Of a stretch of 64,000 nt of DNA, positions 19,239-28,390 are shown piece by piece. Every line of letters begins with the position of its first letter. The first letter of the stretch is position 1. The notes beneath the pieces are model-generated. The model saw nothing but the letters and a program-made list of their open reading frames with translations. It made no database searches and was not told the DNA's origin. The position numbers were made by a program, and so were the translations under genes. The DNA is from Amycolatopsis jejuensis (lineage in GTDB: Bacteria; Actinomycetota; Actinomycetes; Mycobacteriales; Pseudonocardiaceae): the NCBI RefSeq assembly GCF_000717335.1, contig NZ_JNYZ01000035.1:1-64000 (forward strand). The letters are read 5' to 3'.

Positions 19239-20645
19239 ATGACCGACGATAGCAGCTCGCGGATCGCCGCTGCCCTCCGCGAGTGGATCGGGACGGCACC
19301 GGCCGGGGCGCGGCTGCCGACCTCGCGGGAGCTCGTCGCGCAATACTCGGCGAGTCCGGTGACGGTGCAGAAAGCCTTGCGCAGCTTGTCTTCCCAGGGA
19401 CTAGTGGAAAGCATGCCCGGCGTCGGGACCTTCGTCCGCGCGACACCGGTCGCTCGCGCCAGTGACTACGGGTGGCAGACCGCCGCACTCGGCTCGTCCG
19501 GACACCGGCTGCTGCGTCGGCCTGGCGCGCTACAGTTCGTGTCCAACAACGTAGTAGCGCTACACTCCGGCTACCCCGATCCCGAGCTGCTGCCGGAACG
19601 TCTCGTCCGGAGTGCGTTCGCCCGTGCCGCGCGCACTGCCGCCCTTGTCGGACGGCCGCCCACTGCGGGCGTCGCGGAGCTCCAGGCGTGGTTCGCCGCG
19701 GAACTCGCGACCCCCGCCGGAATCGCCGCTGCCACCCCCCGCGACGTCGTGATCACCCCGGGCAGCCAAAGCGGCCTGGTGACGGCGTTCCGCGCGCTCG
19801 TCGGCCCGGGACGGCCGCTGCTGCTCGAATCGCCGACCTACTGGGGCGCCATCCTCGCGGCAACCAAGGCAGGTGTCACGATGGTGCCGGTACCGAGCGG
19901 TCCGGACGGCCCCGATCCCGAGGTGCTGTCCCGCACCTTCGCGCAGACCGGGGCGCGGGCCTTCTACGGCCAGCCCAGCTTCGCGAGCCCGACCGGCGCG
20001 CTGTGGCATCCCGGCCTCACCAGCCGGATCCTCGACACCGTCCGGCAGCACGGCGCGTTTCTCATCGAGGACGATTCCGCCCACGACTTCGGCATCACCG
20101 CGGAACCACAGCCGGTCGCCGGCCGCGACGACGACGGGCACGTCGTCTACCTCCGGTCCCTCACCAAGAGCGTCTCCCCCGCGATCCGGGTAGCCGCCCT
20201 GATCGCGCGCGGACCGGCCCGCGACCGGATTCTCGTCGATACTCTCGCCGAGTCGATGTACGTGAGCACCGTGCTGCAGACGGTCGCGCTCGACGTCGTC
20301 ACGCACCCGGCGTGGCGCACCCACCTGCGCCGGGTCCGCCACCAGCTCAAAACCCGGCGCGACCTGCTGCTCACCAGCCTGCGCGAGCACGCGCCCGCGG
20401 TACAGGCGGAATCCGTGCCCCGTGGCGGCCTCAACCTCTGGGCCCGCCTGCCGGGCACGACCGACCTGCCGCAGGTGATCCGCGACTGCGAAGCGGCCGG
20501 GGTCGTGATCGGTTCCGGCGACGAATGGTTCCCCGCGGAACCGACCGGGCGATTCATCCGGCTCAACTACGCCGGGCCGAACCCGGGCGCGTACCCGGAG
20601 GCAGCCCGGGTGATCCAGGACGCGGTGGTGCGCAACAGCCAGTGA
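19239..20645 (+). CDS. MocR/PdxR-type regulator: GntR wHTH fused to aminotransferase-like domain (468 aa)
   Basis: Residues 1-70 form a GntR winged helix (ALREWIGTAPAGARLPTSRELVAQY...VTVQKALRSLSSQGLVESMPGVGTFV). Residues about 100-468 are a fold-type I PLP aminotransferase domain with TPGSQSGLVTAFRALVGPG, the YGQPSFASPTG and EDDSAHDFG segments, and the PLP-lysine in YLRSLTKSVSPAIR. MocR proteins use PLP or amino compounds as effectors and normally do not catalyse. The start is ATG 19239 within a likely leaderless transcript. It is divergent from the EamA exporter, a common MocR-transporter pairing. Confidence 0.93.
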   Translation: MTDDSSSRIAAALREWIGTAPAGARLPTSRELVAQYSASPVTVQKALRSLSSQGLVESMPGVGTFVRATPVARASDYGWQTAALGSSGHRLLRRPGALQFVSNNVVALHSGYPDPELLPERLVRSAFARAARTAALVGRPPTAGVAELQAWFAAELATPAGIAAATPRDVVITPGSQSGLVTAFRALVGPGRPLLLESPTYWGAILAATKAGVTMVPVPSGPDGPDPEVLSRTFAQTGARAFYGQPSFASPTGALWHPGLTSRILDTVRQHGAFLIEDDSAHDFGITAEPQPVAGRDDDGHVVYLRSLTKSVSPAIRVAALIARGPARDRILVDTLAESMYVSTVLQTVALDVVTHPAWRTHLRRVRHQLKTRRDLLLTSLREHAPAVQAESVPRGGLNLWARLPGTTDLPQVIRDCEAAGVVIGSGDEWFPAEPTGRFIRLNYAGPNPGAYPEAARVIQDAVVRNSQ

Positions 20646-20696
20646 CCGGATCCGCAGTGGACTGCCGAGAAGGGACTGTCCACTGCGGACCCGGTC
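20644..20696. terminator. Bidirectional hairpin terminator
   Basis: CCGCAGTGGAC (20652-20662) pairs perfectly with GTCCACTGCGG (20678-20688). An outer GACCGG/CCGGTC pair (20644-20649 with 20691-20696) extends the stem across a 2-nt internal loop. It sits exactly between the convergent MocR gene and the small secreted protein gene. There is no U-tract, as is common in actinomycetes. Confidence 0.75.
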
Positions 20697-20711
20697 GTCA
20701 CCCCGTCCCGG

Positions 20712-21038
20712 TCAGCCGCGGACCGGCAGGGCAGGCACACCCGGCTCGGCAGGCACGCCCGGCTGGGTCGGGAGGGTCGGCTCGACCGGGAGCGTCGGGC
20801 CGCCGTCCGTCGTGCACTTGATCGCCCGCGTGGGCAGGTCGGTCGGCAGGTTGGTCGGCAGCGTCGCGCCACCGCTGCCGCCCGGCGTGGCCGGCTGCAA
20901 CGGGGACGCCGGCGAGGCCGGGATGCAGCGCAGCTGCTGCGGGGCGTCGGCGGCGAAGGCAGGGCCCGCGGTCAGGGCGATCCCGGCACAAGCCACCCCG
21001 GTGACCGCAGCGGCGCCGAGAATGCGAGTCAGTTTCAT
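20712..21038 (-). CDS. Small secreted Pro-rich protein (108 aa)
   Basis: A clear Sec signal peptide (MKLTRILGAAAVTGVACAGI...GPAFA, cleavage after AFA near residue 29) leads into an about 79-residue mature chain rich in Pro, Thr and Leu (LPTNLPTDLPTRAIKC, PTLPVEPTLPTQPG). It has two Cys (RCIP, IKCT), possibly one disulfide. GGGAGA precedes the ATG. No enzyme motif is seen; such short proteins are common and uncharacterised in Amycolatopsis-like genomes. Probably monocistronic, ending at the hairpin at 20644-20696. Confidence 0.75.
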   Translation of the reverse strand: MKLTRILGAAAVTGVACAGIALTAGPAFAADAPQQLRCIPASPASPLQPATPGGSGGATLPTNLPTDLPTRAIKCTTDGGPTLPVEPTLPTQPGVPAEPGVPALPVRG

Positions 21039-21224
21039 TGGATTCTCCCACTCCGTTCGTGCATTCCGGCGTTTTCCGGAACGGAAGTCAGCTTGCCGGG
21101 GCGGGCGTTACGCGAACGCTAGCCCGCGCTTTATTGTTTCTTTAGGTAAGAAAAGGCTGAATATGCTGTCCCATGGTGACTGTATCCTTGGTGAACTTGA
21201 TCATCGCGTGGTATTCAGGGACGC

Positions 21225-21881
21225 ATGCACATCCTCGTGGCGGAAGACGACGAGCTTCTGGCGAACGCGGTCGGAGACGGCTTGCGCGATCAGGACCTCG
21301 TGGTCGACATCGTCCACGACGGTGCTTCGGCACTCGACAGATGCCGACGCACCGAGTACGACGTACTGGTACTCGACCGTGGACTGCCGCTCGTGCACGG
21401 TGACCAGGTCTGCCGTTCCCTCGCCACCGGGCAGTCCGCGACGAAAATCCTCATGCTGACTGCCGCGGCGGAAGTCGCGGACCGGGTTTCCGGATTGGAA
21501 CGGGGTGCCGACGATTATCTGCCGAAACCATTCGTCTTCGCCGAATTGGTCGCGCGGGTGTACGCACTCGGCCGCCGGAGCCGGACCATGGTGCCGCCGG
21601 TGCTCGTTCGTGCGGGCATCACCCTCGATCCGGCCCGGCACCTGGTCGTCCGCGACGGCAGGCAGGTGCTGTTGACGAAAAAGGAGTTCACCGTCCTCGA
21701 AGAACTGCTGCGTGCGAACGGCGCGGTGGTCTCGGCGGAGGAATTGCTGGAACGGGCGTGGGACGAGAAGGCCGACCCATTCACCAATGCCGTGCGGGTG
21801 ACCATGGCCGGGCTCCGCCGGAAGCTGGCGGAACCGCAGGTGATCGAGACCGTCCCCGGGGTGGGGTACCGGATTTCGTGA
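21225..21881 (+). CDS. OmpR/PhoB-family response regulator (218 aa)
   Basis: The receiver domain has the acidic pocket VAEDDE (residues 5-10) and phospho-acceptor D51 (LVLDRGLP), plus the conserved Thr/Ala and Lys positions (MLTAAAE, LPKPF). The C-terminal winged helix includes LTKKEFTVLEELLRANGAVVS and NAVRVTMAGLRRKL...IETVPGVGYRI. The ATG lies within a few nt of a TATTCA-like -10 (about 21211), so a leaderless mRNA is possible. Its stop overlaps the kinase start in GTGA, making a coupled two-component pair. Targets and stimulus are unknown. Confidence 0.93.
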   Translation: MHILVAEDDELLANAVGDGLRDQDLVVDIVHDGASALDRCRRTEYDVLVLDRGLPLVHGDQVCRSLATGQSATKILMLTAAAEVADRVSGLERGADDYLPKPFVFAELVARVYALGRRSRTMVPPVLVRAGITLDPARHLVVRDGRQVLLTKKEFTVLEELLRANGAVVSAEELLERAWDEKADPFTNAVRVTMAGLRRKLAEPQVIETVPGVGYRIS

Positions 21882-23017
21882 GGCGCTGGACGCTGCGGGC
21901 GCGTCTCACGCTCATCTACACCACGTTCACCGCTGCGATCGGCGCCGTGCTGCTCGGCATCACGATCCTGCTGGCCAGGTCGGTCCTGCCGGCCGAGGTC
22001 GCCGCCGCGCTGCCGACGTTCGACCTGCCCCCGGACGCGCCGGTCCGGCCGATGGACGCGGCGGGCACGGTGGTACCCGGCCACGATTCGCCGTCCCTTC
22101 CGGACATCATCACGCATGCGCTGCTCCGCGCCGGTGGGCTCGCCCTCGCCGTTGCCGTGGCCGCCTCGGCGATCACCGGCTGGCTCGTCGCGCGGCGGGC
22201 GCTGGCGCCGGTCCGCCGGATCACCGCGGCGGCCCAGCAGGTCGCCGGGCAGGATCTGAGTACGCGGATCCGGCTGGCCGGGCCTGCGGACGAGGTCAAG
22301 GAGCTCGCCGACACCTTCGACCACATGCTGGGCAGGCTGGAACGGTCGTTCGCCGCCCAGCGCAGGTTCGTCGCGAATGCCGCGCACGAGCTGAAAACCC
22401 CGGTCGCGACGCAGCGGGCGGTGGCCGAGGTGGCGCTGGCGCGGCCCGGCGCCGACGGCGCGGTCACCGCACTCGGCACCAAGGTGCTCGCGAGCACGGA
22501 CCAGCAGGAGCGGCTCCTCGAAAGCCTGCTCGCGCTCGCGCAGAACCCGGAAACCGTGGCCCGCACCGAGATCGTCGACCTGGGCAGGCTCACCGGCGAC
22601 CTGCTCCCGCGGCGTCCGGCGCAGGCGGCCGAGGACGTCGAGGCCCGGGCCGAGCTGGGGTCGGCCAAGGTGCTCGGTGACGCCGTGCTGCTCGGCCGGA
22701 TGCTGTGCAACCTGCTCGACAATGCGTTCCTGTACAACCATCCGGGCGGCTGGGTGTCGGCGCGCACCGGGGAGCGCGACGGCGGATGCGTGGCCGAGGT
22801 CGAGAACACCGGCCCGGAACTGGGTCCGGACGACGCGGCGCGCCTGTTCGAGCCCTTCCGGCGGCTGTGCCTCGACCGGCAGAGCCTGCCCCGGGGATCC
22901 GGTTTGGGGCTGTCGGTGGTGCGGGCGATCGCGGAGGCGCACGGCGGATCGGTGACCGCACAGCCGCGGCCGGGTGGCGGGCTGCTGGTGCGGGTGTCGA
23001 TTCCCGGCGCGGCCTGA
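21878..23017 (+). CDS. Membrane sensor histidine kinase (379 aa)
   Basis: Starts at GTG (21878) inside the response-regulator stop (4-bp overlap). Order: TM1 (LTLIYTTFTAAIGAVLLGITILLA, split), an about 55-residue extracytoplasmic loop rich in Pro/Asp, TM2 (LALAVAVAASAITGWLVA), HAMP (RRITAAAQQVAGQDLSTRI), HisKA box NAAHELKTPVATQRA with the phospho-His, and HATPase_c with N box LLDNAFLYNHPGG and G box SGLGLSVVRAIAEAHGG. The F box/G1 region is somewhat short. A repeat and hairpin follow the gene. Confidence 0.93.
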   Translation: MRRWTLRARLTLIYTTFTAAIGAVLLGITILLARSVLPAEVAAALPTFDLPPDAPVRPMDAAGTVVPGHDSPSLPDIITHALLRAGGLALAVAVAASAITGWLVARRALAPVRRITAAAQQVAGQDLSTRIRLAGPADEVKELADTFDHMLGRLERSFAAQRRFVANAAHELKTPVATQRAVAEVALARPGADGAVTALGTKVLASTDQQERLLESLLALAQNPETVARTEIVDLGRLTGDLLPRRPAQAAEDVEARAELGSAKVLGDAVLLGRMLCNLLDNAFLYNHPGGWVSARTGERDGGCVAEVENTGPELGPDDAARLFEPFRRLCLDRQSLPRGSGLGLSVVRAIAEAHGGSVTAQPRPGGGLLVRVSIPGAA

Positions 23018-23042
23018 GCTCGGCCGCCGCGGCGTTCTCCAG

Positions 23043-23158
23043 CCGACCACGCTGTCGCGCTCCCGGCTCGTTCGACAGCAGCGGCATTCCCCGCCCGACC
23101 ACGCTCTCGCGCTCCCGGCTCGTTCGACAGCAGCGGCATTCCCCGGCAGACCACGCAC
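23043..23158. repeat. 52-bp tandem direct repeat (two copies plus a partial third)
   Basis: The word ccgaccacgct begins at 23043 and again at 23095; each is followed by tcgcgctcccggctcgttcg and acagcagcggcattcccc. A third partial start (gaccacgc) is at 23149. The 52-bp period is not a multiple of three and there is no gene, so it is intergenic. It lies between the histidine-kinase stop and the hairpin at 23165. Confidence 0.85.
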
Positions 23159-23164
23159 GTCGGC

Positions 23165-23205
23165 TCTTCTCGCGAAGGCTGCCGCCGGCGGCGTTCGCGA
23201 GAAGA
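23165..23205. terminator. Perfect 12-bp hairpin downstream of the two-component pair
   Basis: TCTTCTCGCGAA (23165-23176) is exactly complementary to TTCGCGAGAAGA (23194-23205), and the loop contains a further GCCGCC/GGCGGC palindrome. Its position 150 bp after the kinase stop and 160 bp before the amidohydrolase start fits a terminator without a U-tract. A role as a protein-binding cruciform cannot be excluded. Confidence 0.6.
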
Positions 23206-23325
23206 ACGCTCCCCGGAATGCCCGGCACCAGTGCCGAGCAGCACGTCCGCGCGTGGATCTCGGCTCGCATCCCGGAGTACTGGCCGTGGTGGCACGCGTG
23301 CGCTACTCTGGCCCAAGGTTTCGAG

Positions 23326-23352
23326 TCTTCAGGAAATTCCGAATCTTCGGAT
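23326..23352 (+). promoter_or_regulatory. Candidate operator upstream of the amidohydrolase gene
   Basis: TCTTCAGGA (23326) and TCTTCGGAT (23344) are 18 bp apart, and TCCGAA-TC-TTCGGA forms an inverted repeat around 23338-23351. The word ATCTTCGGA is shared with the palindrome at 32421-32442 upstream of the GbsR/MarR-type gene. The site is 17-43 bp before the amidohydrolase ATG, suitable for repression by that regulator (inference). Confidence 0.45.
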
Positions 23353-23368
23353 CACTGGGTGAGGTGTC

Positions 23369-24958
23369 ATGCGGCTGGATCTGGTGGTCGGCAACGCGCG
23401 GATCCGGACGATGGATCCGGCGTATCCGCTGGCGGAGCGGGTCGGGGTGATGCACGGGCGGATCGTCGGGCTGGATCGGGATCTCGACGGGGTTTCCGCG
23501 GCCGAGGTGGTCGACGCGCGTGGGCGCGTGGTCGTGCCGGGGTTCGTCGATGCGCACAGTCACCTTGCGTGGGCCGGGCTGGCCGCCGGGGCCGTCGACC
23601 TCACCGGAGCGGCCACGATCGACCAGGCGTTGGGCGTGATCGAGGCGGCTGCCGCGCAGACGGACGGCTGGGTCGACGTGATCGGGTACGACCAGCGTCC
23701 GTTCGGCAGGCACCTGACCCGCGAAGACCTCGACCGGGCCGCGCCGGGGCGCAAGGTGTACGTCATCCACACGTCGGGGCACGCGCATCTCGTGAGTACC
23801 GCGGTGCTCGACGAACTGCCCGAGCCCCCTCGCGGACCCGGCGTGGTGCTGGAAGACGGGCGGCCGACGGGGCTCTTCCTCGAAGCGGCGACCGAGATCG
23901 TCAACGCGCTGCGGACGCCGTACCCCCTGGAAACCCTCCAGAAAGCAATCGCGAGAGCGGCGGAAACCTGTGCGGCGCAAGGCATTACGTCCGTCACCGA
24001 GGCCGGGCTGGGCGGTGGGCTCACGGCCCGCTCCCCCATCGAGGCGCTCGCGTACCAGAACGCGGACCTGCCGATCCGCACGCAGCTGATGGTGTCCCTG
24101 GACGCGCTGCAGGCGACCCAAGCGCATCCGGCCGACGGCGTCACCCGCGCGCTGCCACTCGGGTTGCGCAGCGGATTCGGCAACGGACGGCTTTCCCTCG
24201 GTGCCGCCAAAACCTGGCTCGACGGCGGCATGATGGCTCGCACCGCGGCGCTCACCGAGCCTTACCTCGGCAGCGACACCTGCGGCGACCTGGCCGACGT
24301 CGAGGAAATCACCGAAGCCGCGTGCGCCGCCCACGCGGCGGGGTGGCAACTCGCGCTGCACGCCATCGGCGACCGAGCCATCGATGCTGCGCTGGAAATC
24401 GTGACCACCGCGCAGCGCCGCCATCCCCGTCCCGACCCGCGGCATCGGATCGAGCACTGCGGCCTCGTCCGCCCGGACCAGCTGCCGAAGCTCGCGGAAG
24501 CGCAGGTCACGGCCGTTCTGCAGCCGACTTTCCTGCACGCGTTCGGCGACGACTACGCCGCCGTCATGGGCCCAGACCGCGCCCCATGGATGTATCGCGG
24601 ACGCAGCCTGCTCGACCACGGCATCCCGATCGCGGGCAGTTCGGACCGGCCGGTCGCCGACGGAGCGCCCTTGCGGGCCATGCAGTTCATGGTCGAACGG
24701 CGCTCCGGTTCCGGCCGCCTGATCGGTCCACAAGAGACGATCACCGTGGCGGAAGCCTTGCACGCGTACACGATGGGTGCGGCCCGCGCGTGCCGCACCC
24801 AGCATCAGGTCGGCAGCATCACGCCGGGTAAGTACGCGGATTTCACCGTCCTGGACGCCGATCCGTTCGAAGTCCCCACCGCCGAACTGGCGGCGGTCCC
24901 GGTGACCGCGACCGTCGTCGGTGGTCAGCTGGTCCATGGCACCTGGAGTACCCGATGA
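23369..24958 (+). CDS. YtcJ-like metal-dependent amidohydrolase (529 aa)
   Basis: The protein belongs to the amidohydrolase superfamily, YtcJ/Amidohydro_3 type. Metal ligands appear as DAHSH (His63, His65), a Lys/Asp segment (AAKTWLDGGMM), LHAIGDRA and HRIEHC, and the strand-8 Asp in GSSDRPV. Length is typical (about 530 aa). No signal peptide, so cytosolic. Likely reaction: hydrolysis of an amide or N-acyl bond; the substrate is unknown. It forms a two-gene unit with the PaiB-like gene (ATGA overlap). It faces the peptide-transport operon, suggesting it processes imported compounds. Confidence 0.9.
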   Translation: MRLDLVVGNARIRTMDPAYPLAERVGVMHGRIVGLDRDLDGVSAAEVVDARGRVVVPGFVDAHSHLAWAGLAAGAVDLTGAATIDQALGVIEAAAAQTDGWVDVIGYDQRPFGRHLTREDLDRAAPGRKVYVIHTSGHAHLVSTAVLDELPEPPRGPGVVLEDGRPTGLFLEAATEIVNALRTPYPLETLQKAIARAAETCAAQGITSVTEAGLGGGLTARSPIEALAYQNADLPIRTQLMVSLDALQATQAHPADGVTRALPLGLRSGFGNGRLSLGAAKTWLDGGMMARTAALTEPYLGSDTCGDLADVEEITEAACAAHAAGWQLALHAIGDRAIDAALEIVTTAQRRHPRPDPRHRIEHCGLVRPDQLPKLAEAQVTAVLQPTFLHAFGDDYAAVMGPDRAPWMYRGRSLLDHGIPIAGSSDRPVADGAPLRAMQFMVERRSGSGRLIGPQETITVAEALHAYTMGAARACRTQHQVGSITPGKYADFTVLDADPFEVPTAELAAVPVTATVVGGQLVHGTWSTR

Positions 24959-25587
24959 GACACAACCCTGCGTACGAGACCGACGACGTCCGTCAGCTCA
25001 TCCGCGACTACCCCTTCGTCACGCTCGTGAGCACGACCAGCACCGGGATCGTGGCGTCGCATTATCCGGTCCTCCTCGACGAAACCGCACCGGGGATCGT
25101 CCTCGTCGGCCACGTCGGACGGCCCGACGAAGAGCTGCACGAGCTGGGCGAGCACGACGTCCTGGTGATCGTGCAGGGTGCACACGGATACGTCTCGCCC
25201 AGCTGGTACGACCATGCCGGACCCGCGGTGCCGACCTGGAACTTCACCGTCGCACATCTGCACGGCAGGCCGGAACTGCTTTCCCCGCAGGAAAACTTCC
25301 GCGAGCTCAGCCGCCTGGTCGACCATTTCGAGGACGGCGTCGCGTGCCCCCGGCGAGTCCACAGTGGAGCCGCGGACGCCGAGTACGCCCAGCGGATCCA
25401 ACACGGCACGGTCGGCTTCCGCATCCCGGTGCAGCGGATCGAGGCGAAAGCCAAGCTCAGCCAAGACAAACCCCCGCAGACCGCCAAAAGCGTGATCGCC
25501 GCGCTCGAAACCGACGGACGCTACGGCAACCCCGACCTCGCCCGCGCCATGCGCACCGCCTACGCCGGGAGAGCGTCGGCGAAGTGA
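24955..25587 (+). CDS. PaiB-like FMN-binding split-barrel protein (210 aa)
   Basis: The sequence matches the PaiB family (FMN-binding negative transcriptional regulator): start [11 protein letters not shown], the segment [29 protein letters not shown] with [12 protein letters not shown], and C-terminal [10 protein letters not shown]. Length fits. In Bacillus, PaiB acts with PaiA in repression of sporulation and protease genes, but many homologues are probably flavin or haem-binding proteins rather than DNA binders. The ATG overlaps the amidohydrolase stop by 4 bp. Its 3' end overlaps the convergent ABC ATPase gene by 28 bp. Confidence 0.88.
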   Translation: MRHNPAYETDDVRQLIRDYPFVTLVSTTSTGIVASHYPVLLDETAPGIVLVGHVGRPDEELHELGEHDVLVIVQGAHGYVSPSWYDHAGPAVPTWNFTVAHLHGRPELLSPQENFRELSRLVDHFEDGVACPRRVHSGAADAEYAQRIQHGTVGFRIPVQRIEAKAKLSQDKPPQTAKSVIAALETDGRYGNPDLARAMRTAYAGRASAK

Positions 25588-26549
25588 CACGCGCTCGGGT
25601 GATCCGAACCGGGCCGCCCGGTCAGCGTCGGTTCTTCCGTGGCACAGATGTCCTGCGCTTTCCAGCACCGCGTGCGGAACCGGCAACCGGACGGCGGGTT
25701 CAGCGGGCTCGGTACCTCGCCCTCCAGCACGATGCGTTCGCGTACCACGTCGAGATCCGGCTCCGACACCGCCGACAGCAGCGCCTGCGTGTACGGATGC
25801 GTCGGCCGGTCGTGTACCTGGTCCGCGCTGCCCAGCTCGACCATCTTCCCCAGGTACATCACCTGGACGCGGTCGGACACGTGCCGGACCACCGACAGGT
25901 CGTGCGCGATGAACAGGTACGCCAGGCCAAGGTCGCGCTGGATGTCCTCCAGCAGGTTCAGCACCTGGGCCTGCACGGACACGTCGAGCGCGGACACCGG
26001 TTCGTCCAGCACGAGCAGCTCCGGCCGCAGCGCGAGCGCCCGCGCGATCCCGACGCGCTGCCGCTGGCCGCCGGAGAACTGGTACGGGTACCGGGCCGCG
26101 TGGTCCGGGTTCAGGCCGACGCGTTTCAGCAGGTCGCGCACGTACCCCGCGCGCTCGGCCCGCGGGGCGACGTCCGGGTGGATCTCCAGCGGTTCGCCGA
26201 TGATCTCCCCGACCGTCATCCGCGGGTTCAGCGAGGTGTACGGGTCTTGCAGCACGATCTGCATTTTCCGGCGGAAGGCCCGCAACTCGCGCCGGGACAG
26301 GGAGAACACGTCGGTCCCGGCGAGCGTGACGCTTCCGGCGTCCGGCCGGTCGAGGGCGAGGATCAGCCGGGCGAGTGTCGACTTGCCGCAGCCGGATTCG
26401 CCGACCAGCCCGAGTGTCTCGCCGCGGCCGATGGTCAGGTTCACCCCGTCCACGGCCTTCACCTCGCCGATCTCCCGGCGCAGCACTCCCTTGTCCCGCA
26501 CGGGAAATCGCCGCACGAGGTCACGCACGACCAGCACTGGCTCAGACAC
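25560..26549 (-). CDS. Oligopeptide/dipeptide ABC transporter ATP-binding protein, OppF/DppF type
   Basis: The 329-residue protein has Walker [10 protein letters not shown], the Q-loop [20 protein letters not shown], signature [15 protein letters not shown], Walker [15 protein letters not shown] and H-loop FIAHDLSVV. It ends with the Opp/Dpp C-terminal Cys-rich motif [15 protein letters not shown]. The GTG start (26549) overlaps the upstream ATPase stop by 8 bp. It energises peptide import together with the partner ATPase and the two permeases upstream. It is the last gene of the six-gene operon. Confidence 0.94.
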   Translation of the reverse strand: MSEPVLVVRDLVRRFPVRDKGVLRREIGEVKAVDGVNLTIGRGETLGLVGESGCGKSTLARLILALDRPDAGSVTLAGTDVFSLSRRELRAFRRKMQIVLQDPYTSLNPRMTVGEIIGEPLEIHPDVAPRAERAGYVRDLLKRVGLNPDHAARYPYQFSGGQRQRVGIARALALRPELLVLDEPVSALDVSVQAQVLNLLEDIQRDLGLAYLFIAHDLSVVRHVSDRVQVMYLGKMVELGSADQVHDRPTHPYTQALLSAVSEPDLDVVRERIVLEGEVPSPLNPPSGCRFRTRCWKAQDICATEEPTLTGRPGSDHPSACHFADALPA

Positions 26550-27510
26550 TGCCCACCTCCAGGGCGAAATGACACGCGCTGCCGTGCCCGTCCAGAGGCA
26601 GGACGGGCTCCTCGCGCAGGCAGATCTCGGCCGAACGCGGGCACCGCGGATGGAACGAACACCCCGGCGGCAACGCCGACAACGAAGGCGGGCTACCCGC
26701 AATGGGCGTGAGCCGTTTCCCTCGCGTTGCCACGCGCGGGACGGAATTGAGCAGCCCCAAGGTGTACGGATGATTCGAATGCCGGTAAACATCGGCGGCC
26801 GACCCGGTTTCCACGATCCGGCCGGAATACATGACCGCGATCCGGTCGGCGATTTCGGCGCTCACCGAAAGGTCGTGGGTGATGAAGATCAAGGCGGTCC
26901 CGGTGTCGTCGCGAAGTTCGGTGAGCAGCTGGAGGATCTGGGCCTGCACGGTGACATCCAGCGCGGTCGTCGGCTCGTCGGCGATCAGGATTTCCGGTTC
27001 GAGCGCCAGCGCGATCGCGATCATGATCCGCTGCCGCATTCCGCCGGAAAGCTGGTGCGGATAGCTGTCGTACCGCGAACCCGCCGCCGGAATGCGTACC
27101 CGATCCATCAGTTCGATGGCACCCTTACGCGCCGCCGATTTCGACTGATTACCGTGTACCCGCAGCACTTCCGCAATTTGCGCGCCGACCGAAGCAACCG
27201 GATTCAACGCCGCCAGCGCGTCCTGGAACACCATGGCGATCCGGTGCCGCTGCCGTCGCCGCCGTTCGCGCCTGCCAAGAGAAAGCAGGTCGACGCCGTC
27301 GAGCCGGATTTCGCCGCGGACCTCGCTGCGGCGCGCGTCGAGCAACCCCATCACCGCCTGCGCCGTCACGCTCTTGCCCGACCCTGATTCGCCGAGCACG
27401 GCCAGCGTTTCGCCCGGCCGCAGGGTGAACGACACCCCGCGCACCGCGGGCAACCGGCCGAACTCGACGTGCAGGTCCCGGACGTCCAGTAACGCGTCCT
27501 GTTCAGCCAT
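26542..27510 (-). CDS. Oligopeptide/dipeptide ABC transporter ATP-binding protein, OppD/DppD type
   Basis: The 322-residue ATPase has Walker [40 protein letters not shown], signature [15 protein letters not shown], Walker [14 protein letters not shown] and H-loop FITHDLSV. The C-terminal oligopeptide-transport motif [14 protein letters not shown] is present. ATG 27510 ([18 protein letters not shown]) follows GAGGCGGAG; the frame upstream lies in the permease gene. It overlaps the preceding permease stop by 8 bp. Confidence 0.94.
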   Translation of the reverse strand: MAEQDALLDVRDLHVEFGRLPAVRGVSFTLRPGETLAVLGESGSGKSVTAQAVMGLLDARRSEVRGEIRLDGVDLLSLGRRERRRRQRHRIAMVFQDALAALNPVASVGAQIAEVLRVHGNQSKSAARKGAIELMDRVRIPAAGSRYDSYPHQLSGGMRQRIMIAIALALEPEILIADEPTTALDVTVQAQILQLLTELRDDTGTALIFITHDLSVSAEIADRIAVMYSGRIVETGSAADVYRHSNHPYTLGLLNSVPRVATRGKRLTPIAGSPPSLSALPPGCSFHPRCPRSAEICLREEPVLPLDGHGSACHFALEVGSV

Positions 27511-28390
27511 CGCTCCGCCTCGGGTCGAGCACGTCCTCCAGCGCGTCACCCAGCACCAGGAAGCTGAGGACCGCGACGCTCAGGAACAGTGCGGGGAAAA
27601 TCAGCAGATGCGGGTGGACCTGGAAATCGCTCTGCGCGTTCGACAGCTGCAACCCCCAGGAGATCGCGGGCTGCTGCAGCCCGACGCCCAGGAACGTCAA
27701 GGTCGCCTCCGCCGCGATGACCCCGCCGATGTTCAGCGCGCTCACCACGATCACCGGTGAGATCGCGTTGGGCAGCAAGTGTTTCCGGATCAACCGCCAG
27801 TCCCCGGCACCGAGACTCCGCGCGGCGAGGACGTAATCGAGCTCCTTCACCGACAGCACCGACGCCCGCATCATGCGCGTCAGCGCGGGCCAGGTGAACA
27901 TCGCGAGCGCGGCCGACACCGTCCACACGCTGTGCGACCGCGACGCCGTGAGCAGCACCAACGCCCCGAGCAGGAACGGAAAACCGAAGAAGATGTCGGA
28001 GATCCGGCCGATGATCGCGTCCACCACGCCGAGGTAATATGCCGAAAGGGAGCCGAGCAGCACCGCGACGCACAGGCCGAACAGGCAGGCCAGCAGGCCG
28101 ACACTGATCGAGTCGCGGGTGCCGTAGATGACGTTGGCGTACACGTCACAGCCCTGTTTGTCGAAGCCGAACGGATGCCCGGACACCGGCCCGCTCGCGC
28201 TCTGCCCTAGATCGCAGGCCCGCGGGTCACCGTTGCCGAACCAGCCCGCGAAGGCTTGCGGGACAACGGAAATCGCCGCCAGCAGCAGCACGAAGAACAG
28301 CGCGAGCAGGAACCCCGGCCGACGCCGCAGCCGGCGCCAGGCGCCGCGGGACGGCGCCGTTTCCTCGGAAGTGATCAGCAGGTCAGACAA
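27503..28390 (-). CDS. Peptide ABC transporter permease, OppC/DppC type
   Basis: The 295-residue protein has an N-terminal cytoplasmic tail, TM1 (FLLALFFVLLLAAISVVPQ), an extracytoplasmic segment with HPFGFDKQGCDVYANVIYGTR, and four to five further TM helices. The EAA loop (LGAGDWRLIRKHLLPNAISPVIV) contacts the ATPases. The start appears to be TTG (28390), with the same 8-bp overlap pattern (NTGTCTGA) as the GTG start of the OppF-like gene; no ATG or GTG is nearer. It pairs with the OppB-type permease. Confidence 0.92.
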   Translation of the reverse strand: MSDLLITSEETAPSRGAWRRLRRRPGFLLALFFVLLLAAISVVPQAFAGWFGNGDPRACDLGQSASGPVSGHPFGFDKQGCDVYANVIYGTRDSISVGLLACLFGLCVAVLLGSLSAYYLGVVDAIIGRISDIFFGFPFLLGALVLLTASRSHSVWTVSAALAMFTWPALTRMMRASVLSVKELDYVLAARSLGAGDWRLIRKHLLPNAISPVIVVSALNIGGVIAAEATLTFLGVGLQQPAISWGLQLSNAQSDFQVHPHLLIFPALFLSVAVLSFLVLGDALEDVLDPRRSDG

